Shown here: positions 30,699-33,256 of the stretch, piece by piece
Position numbering within the stretch: the stretch's first letter is position 1
How the letters are laid out: every line of letters starts with the position of its first letter
Virus record (IMG/VR): IMGVR_UViG_3300031787_000496
Coordinates: 1 to 33,256 of that record
Source of the DNA: a virus
Direction: 5' to 3' (one strand)
DNA length: 33,256 nt
Position numbers and translations under genes: made by a program
The notes under the pieces: model-generated
What the model was told of the DNA's origin: nothing
The model's database searches: none
Seen by the model: the letters and a program-made list of their open reading frames with translations, nothing else

Positions 30699-30953
30699 TT
30701 ATACTTCTTTTTTGGCGGTCTGTAAAGATTTGGCCAAGTATCCCGTATTATCTCTGCGAGTTTGTATGGTGTTTCCGTTGTTATCATTCCAGTGTCTTAT
30801 TGCGTTTGCTACGATTGCGATATTTGTAATCAGGTATGTGATAAAAATAAGGGTGCGTATAATAGCAATAGTATCAGACTCTCTATCGTTTTTACCTGAC
30901 TTCTCGCCAAGTGCTTTTGCCCACAAACGCCAGAGTGTTTTTTGTTTCTTCAT
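30699..30953 (-). CDS. Small single-pass membrane protein
   Basis: 84 residues: basic N-terminus MKKQKTLWRLWAKALGEKSG, a membrane helix at about 31-51 (IIRTLIFITYLITNIAIVAN), then RHWNDNNGN and a hydrophilic tail. I recall relatives beside psb genes in other cyanomyoviruses. No Shine-Dalgarno is visible: the ATG follows the psbD terminator T-tract by six bases. Transcription would come by read-through or from the TATAAT at 30991-30996 before the terminator. Confidence 0.7.
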   Translation of the reverse strand: MKKQKTLWRLWAKALGEKSGKNDRESDTIAIIRTLIFITYLITNIAIVANAIRHWNDNNGNTIQTRRDNTGYLAKSLQTAKKEV

Positions 30954-30959
30954 AGAGTT

Positions 30960-30988
30960 AAAAAAAGACCCCTTTGAGGGGGGGTCTT
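30960..30988 (-). terminator. Terminator after psbD
   Basis: AAGACCCC/GGGGTCTT eight-base-pair stem with an eight-base loop, followed by a run of seven T. A TATAAT lies a few bases before the stem. Confidence 0.85.
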
Positions 30989-31004
30989 GTATTATACGAC
31001 ATAT

Positions 31005-32066
31005 TTAGAGAGCATTCCCTCTTGGGAGAACCTCATCTGGAAATACAAAATTTTCATGAATCTGATCCACAGGAGCCATCCAAGCACGCAAGCCCTCGTT
31101 TAATAATATATTCTTCGTGTAGAAAGTTTCAAACTCTGGATCTTCTGCCGCTCTAACTTCCTGAGATACAAAATCATAAGCTCTTAGGTTAAGAGCAAGA
31201 CCAATGATGCCGATAGAAGAAGTCCAAAGGCCCATAACGGGTACAAAAAGCATAAAGAAATGCAGCCAACGTTTATTAGAAAAAGCAATACCAAAGATCT
31301 GGGACCAAAATCTGTTGGCAGTAACCATTGAATAAGTTTCTTCTTCTTGGGTAGGCTCAAACGCTTTGAAAGTATTTGATTGATCACTGTCTTCATAAAG
31401 TGTGTTCTCAACTGTTGCACCGTGAATAGCACAGAGTAGTGCTCCTCCTAGTATACCAGCAACTCCCATCATATGGAAGGGGTTTAGCGTCCAATTGTGG
31501 AAACCCTGAAGGAACAGAAGGAACCTGAAGATAGCAGCAACACCAAAGGAAGGTGCGAAGAACCAACTGGATTGACCCAGAGGATACATCAGGAATACGC
31601 TGACGAACACAGCAATAGGACCTGAGAATGCGATTGCGTTATAAGGTCTGATACCAACCAGGCGAGCAATCTCAAACTGGCGAAGCATGAAACCTATAAG
31701 GGCAAAGGCTCCGTGGAGCGCCACAAAAGTCCAGAGTCCCCCAAGTTGGAACCAACGGACGATATCTCCCTGAGACTCTGGACCCCAAAGTAAAAGAAGA
31801 GAATGACCCATAGAATCTGCAGGCGACGACACAGCAGCTGTAAGGAAATTAGCGCCCTCAAGGTAACTAGACGCCAACCCGTGGGTGTACCAGCTTGTAA
31901 CAAACGTCGTGCCAGTAAGCCAGCCACCAAGGGCAAGATAAGCAGTGGGAAAAAGTAGTAGTCCAGACCAACCCACAAATATGAAGCGATCGCGTTTAAG
32001 CCAGTCATCAAGGACATCGAACCAACCTCTCTGTGAAATGGGCGGTGAAAGAGTTGAAGAAGTCAT
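31005..32066 (-). CDS. psbD: PsbD, photosystem II reaction-centre protein D2
   Basis: 353 residues, the normal D2 length, collinear with cyanobacterial D2. Landmarks are [20 protein letters not shown], the [20 protein letters not shown] stretch, [40 protein letters not shown] and the C-terminal [14 protein letters not shown]. Five membrane helices are clear and the chlorophyll and iron-binding His are in place. It would replace damaged host D2 in thylakoids during infection. AGGAGG stands two bases before the ATG and a late-type GATAAATA 22 bases upstream. No introns or gaps. Confidence 0.99.
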   Translation of the reverse strand: MTSSTLSPPISQRGWFDVLDDWLKRDRFIFVGWSGLLLFPTAYLALGGWLTGTTFVTSWYTHGLASSYLEGANFLTAAVSSPADSMGHSLLLLWGPESQGDIVRWFQLGGLWTFVALHGAFALIGFMLRQFEIARLVGIRPYNAIAFSGPIAVFVSVFLMYPLGQSSWFFAPSFGVAAIFRFLLFLQGFHNWTLNPFHMMGVAGILGGALLCAIHGATVENTLYEDSDQSNTFKAFEPTQEEETYSMVTANRFWSQIFGIAFSNKRWLHFFMLFVPVMGLWTSSIGIIGLALNLRAYDFVSQEVRAAEDPEFETFYTKNILLNEGLRAWMAPVDQIHENFVFPDEVLPRGNAL

Positions 32067-32087
32067 AACCTCCTGTATCGTTTCTCA

Positions 32088-32095
32088 TATTTATC
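32088..32095 (-). promoter_or_regulatory. Late-type promoter GATAAATA for psbD
   Basis: ATAAATA core 22 bases before the psbD ATG; AGGAGG (32069-32074) follows it. Confidence 0.55.
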
Positions 32096-32134
32096 TTAAC
32101 ATTCCTTAACAAAGAAGTCAATGGGTGTTTGTGC

Positions 32135-32257
32135 TCATCCCCAATAAATGACGCTAAGAGTGAACGCAACGAAAATAATAACTGTGAATATCATCATACC
32201 TACACCTGCCCAGATGACCCAGTTAGGCATAGGTTCGTTTTCGGTATTATGAGACAT
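32135..32257 (-). CDS. 40-residue membrane microprotein upstream of psbD
   Basis: MSHNTENEPMPNWVIWAGVG followed by MMIFTVIIFVAFTLSVIYWG. One strong membrane helix (about 13-38) ends in TLSVIYWG, with a short polar N-terminus. It is not a match I can assign to PsbN, PsbX, PetN or Hli; the size is that of small photosystem subunits. It lies between the endonuclease and psbD, and the gene is free of overlaps. Confidence 0.65.
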   Translation of the reverse strand: MSHNTENEPMPNWVIWAGVGMMIFTVIIFVAFTLSVIYWG

Positions 32258-32265
32258 TAGTTTTA

Positions 32266-32844
32266 TTACAAACAACTATTAGCATATTCTATGATTTCTT
32301 GTATTGGAAGTTCTTTTACAAAATGCTCTGACCCTCCTATTATACCATCAATCTTTTTTTGATACTGCTTATAAGTATCCAAGATATATCTTTCACACTC
32401 AAATACTTTTTTGTGGGACGCTTTCCATTCGCCAAGTTCTTTTACAGTTTCAGTAAAGCGATATTTTATTCCGTGAAAAGACCTACCTATTTTATAAGTT
32501 CCGTATATGGTTTCAATAAAATATAAGTAATCTTCTCTATCAGACCATTCCTCCTTAAAACCGAAAAATCCATAACTTTTTGATATACCAACCGTTCCAG
32601 CATTCCAAGTTGGTTTCCCAAATGCTGGATTATTTTTACCAAGTTTTGATTTTCTTTTGCAACAAAATGCTTCTCCACCTTTTTCATAGGTGAAAATAAA
32701 GTTTCTTATACTCATATTTCTCTGTCCTGTGCAAGGGCATTTAACCACTACATCGGTTGAGCGACGCACAAGTCTTTCAGGAAGGTAGATAAGTTCTAAA
32801 CCCCGTCTTTCACATTCAGATATTACTAATTCGTGGAGGTCCAT
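32266..32844 (-). CDS. GIY-YIG-like endonuclease with NUMOD3 motif
   Basis: 192 residues. A Cys pair (C36xC38) precedes a NUMOD3 DNA-binding motif, GKNNPAFGK (69-77) with PTWNAG. Then DYLYFIETIYGTYKIGRS (105-122) resembles the GIY-YIG start (YFI...YKIG, R121), with a candidate catalytic Glu in FECERYI (149-151). It sits directly downstream of intron-bearing psbA. In S-PM2 that place holds F-CphI, a free-standing endonuclease that targets the psbA intron site. Whether this protein is an F-CphI homologue cannot be decided here. The ATG has a late-type TATAAATA 27 bases upstream. Confidence 0.75.
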   Translation of the reverse strand: MDLHELVISECERRGLELIYLPERLVRRSTDVVVKCPCTGQRNMSIRNFIFTYEKGGEAFCCKRKSKLGKNNPAFGKPTWNAGTVGISKSYGFFGFKEEWSDREDYLYFIETIYGTYKIGRSFHGIKYRFTETVKELGEWKASHKKVFECERYILDTYKQYQKKIDGIIGGSEHFVKELPIQEIIEYANSCL

Positions 32845-32870
32845 AAAGGTTGCTCATAACTTTCCAAAAC

Positions 32871-32878
32871 TATTTATA
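32871..32878 (-). promoter_or_regulatory. Late-type promoter TATAAATA fused to the psbA terminator
   Basis: The T-tract of the terminator runs straight into TATAAATA, 27 bases before the endonuclease start. Confidence 0.6.
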
Positions 32879-32904
32879 AAAAAAGGACCCTTTTGGGGTC
32901 CCTT
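32878..32904 (-). terminator. Terminator after psbA
   Basis: AAGGGACCC pairs with GGGTCCTTT (nine pairs, one G-U) around a five-base loop, followed by seven T on the minus strand. Confidence 0.85.
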
Positions 32905-32905
32905 A

Positions 32906-32934
32906 ATTATATCATATATTTGGTTTTATATCAA
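32906..32934 (-). promoter_or_regulatory. sigma70-type promoter at the psbA stop codon
   Basis: TTGATA (32929-32934, overlapping the stop TGA), 17 bases, TATAAT (32906-32911) with extended TGA. Transcription would begin at the terminator stem. Confidence 0.5.
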
Positions 32935-33002
32935 CCAATTGCAGGTGCGGTGAGTGCAACAGGAGTTGACTCGGCAGCAGCAAGATCAAGTGGGAAATTG
33001 TG
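32931..33002 (-). CDS. psbA: psbA 3' exon (photosystem II D1 C-terminus)
   Basis: 24 codons including stop: [12 protein letters not shown] followed by [18 protein letters not shown] is the invariant end of D1, and His332 and Ala344 (the mature C-terminus) bind the manganese cluster. The upstream sequence is not coding. The rest of D1 lies beyond the right edge, before the intron. The exon joins the intron at C33002/G33003 on the minus strand, after a codon boundary (normally Ala-His in D1). D1 would be made from spliced mRNA. Confidence 0.95.
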   Translation of the reverse strand, partial: HNFPLDLAAAESTPVALTAPAIG

Positions 33003-33256
33003 CAAATGTGTTATCGTAAAGACTCTTTATTCTTTACTTCTTACTGTCGCCAGTAAGTTCAGACTATCTCTTCATCCTTATGTTTATTAAGGAGTCGGGC
33101 ATTCGTGGGTAGATTATTGTTGGGACTCACTACCTAGTCGTTAGACCTTTCAGAAAACTTAAACCCTTTCTGACTTGGTACGGGATTGTCTCATAGAGAG
33201 TTTCCCCGTTTAACCCGATTTTACTAATGCCTATTACTAGGCAAGAACACCAACAA
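33003..33256 (-). other. Group I intron in psbA (5' end outside the window)
   Basis: At least 254 bases. Read on the minus strand it has the conserved group I core. P4 is ACGGG/CCCGT (33205-33209 with 33180-33184). The P7 strands are AACGACTA (about 33135-33142) and AAGAGATAGTC (33062-33072). P8 is TCCTTA/TAAGGA (33075-33093). P9 is CTTACTG-GCGA-CAGTAAG with a GNRA loop (33040-33057). A further hairpin GTAAAGA/TCTTTAC lies at 33016-33037. The last intron base is G, as required. No open reading frame is visible inside. S-PM2 psbA carries a comparable intron. Confidence 0.9.

Noticed and set aside
32893-33090. Plus-strand open frame across the psbA exon and intron
   Set aside because: Antisense to psbA and to a structured intron. 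S-PM2 has an antisense RNA in this region, but I saw no convincing plus-strand promoter here.
1-33256. tRNA genes, insertion sequences or an attachment site
   Set aside because: I looked for tRNA-like ends and arms and for terminal inverted repeats with a transposase and saw none; cyanophage tRNAs must lie elsewhere.

Overview
The window is part of the genome of a T4-like cyanophage (cyanomyovirus) that infects marine Synechococcus or Prochlorococcus. Three kinds of gene support this. There are T4-type replication and late-transcription genes (gp32, gp59, gp33). There are typical cyanophage auxiliary genes (phoH, thyX, glutaredoxin, psbD, psbA). There are also collagen-like tail-fibre genes. 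Every gene I could support lies on the minus strand, so transcription runs from right to left.

Layout, from low to high coordinates. (1) 1-5430 holds a partial Mom/GNAT-like gene, gp32, a cyanobacterial-type DUF1825 gene, gp59, a putative packaged head protein with a capsid-targeting N-terminus, gp33, a PD-(D/E)XK nuclease, phoH, an FmdB-like small gene and an HNH homing endonuclease. (2) 5474-9455 is a small-gene region: thyX, at least ten microprotein genes in stop-start overlapping chains, terminators that overlap the next promoter, two small Cys-paired proteins with a shared repeat, a DUF6433-like gene and glutaredoxin. (3) 9458-13768 is a sugar cassette: a 2OG-Fe(II) oxygenase-like gene, a glycosyltransferase, UDP-galactopyranose mutase and a glycosyltransferase-methyltransferase fusion. 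It is bounded by a truncated relative of the oxygenase. (4) 13770-16494 holds a tail-fibre assembly chaperone, a small Cys protein, a collagen-like fibre and a small gene. (5) 16498-20321 is a second, AT-rich sugar cassette: sulfotransferase, GT9-like transferase, a second glycosyltransferase-methyltransferase fusion and a GT-A transferase. (6) 20362-29529 is a giant 2446-residue collagen-like fibre with a peptidase S74 chaperone, followed by three smaller virion or fibre genes. (7) 29582-33256 holds another HNH gene, four small conserved genes, psbD, a tiny membrane protein, a NUMOD3/GIY-YIG-like endonuclease and the 3' exon of psbA, which is interrupted by a group I intron that runs off the right edge.

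How the parts fit together. Replication genes sit with the nuclease and gp33. Late-type promoters (ATAAATA core) stand 22-29 nt before several fibre, psbD and endonuclease start codons. Strong sigma70-type promoters precede gp32 and the sugar genes. The two sugar cassettes lie beside, and interleave with, two Thr/Ser/Ala/Gln-rich Gly-X-Y fibre genes. My main inference is that they may form a fibre- or surface-modification system: hydroxylation, galactofuranose and other sugars, methylation and sulfation. At the photosynthesis end, D1 and D2 would maintain photosystem II during infection. The psbA intron and the adjacent endonuclease resemble the arrangement known from phage S-PM2.
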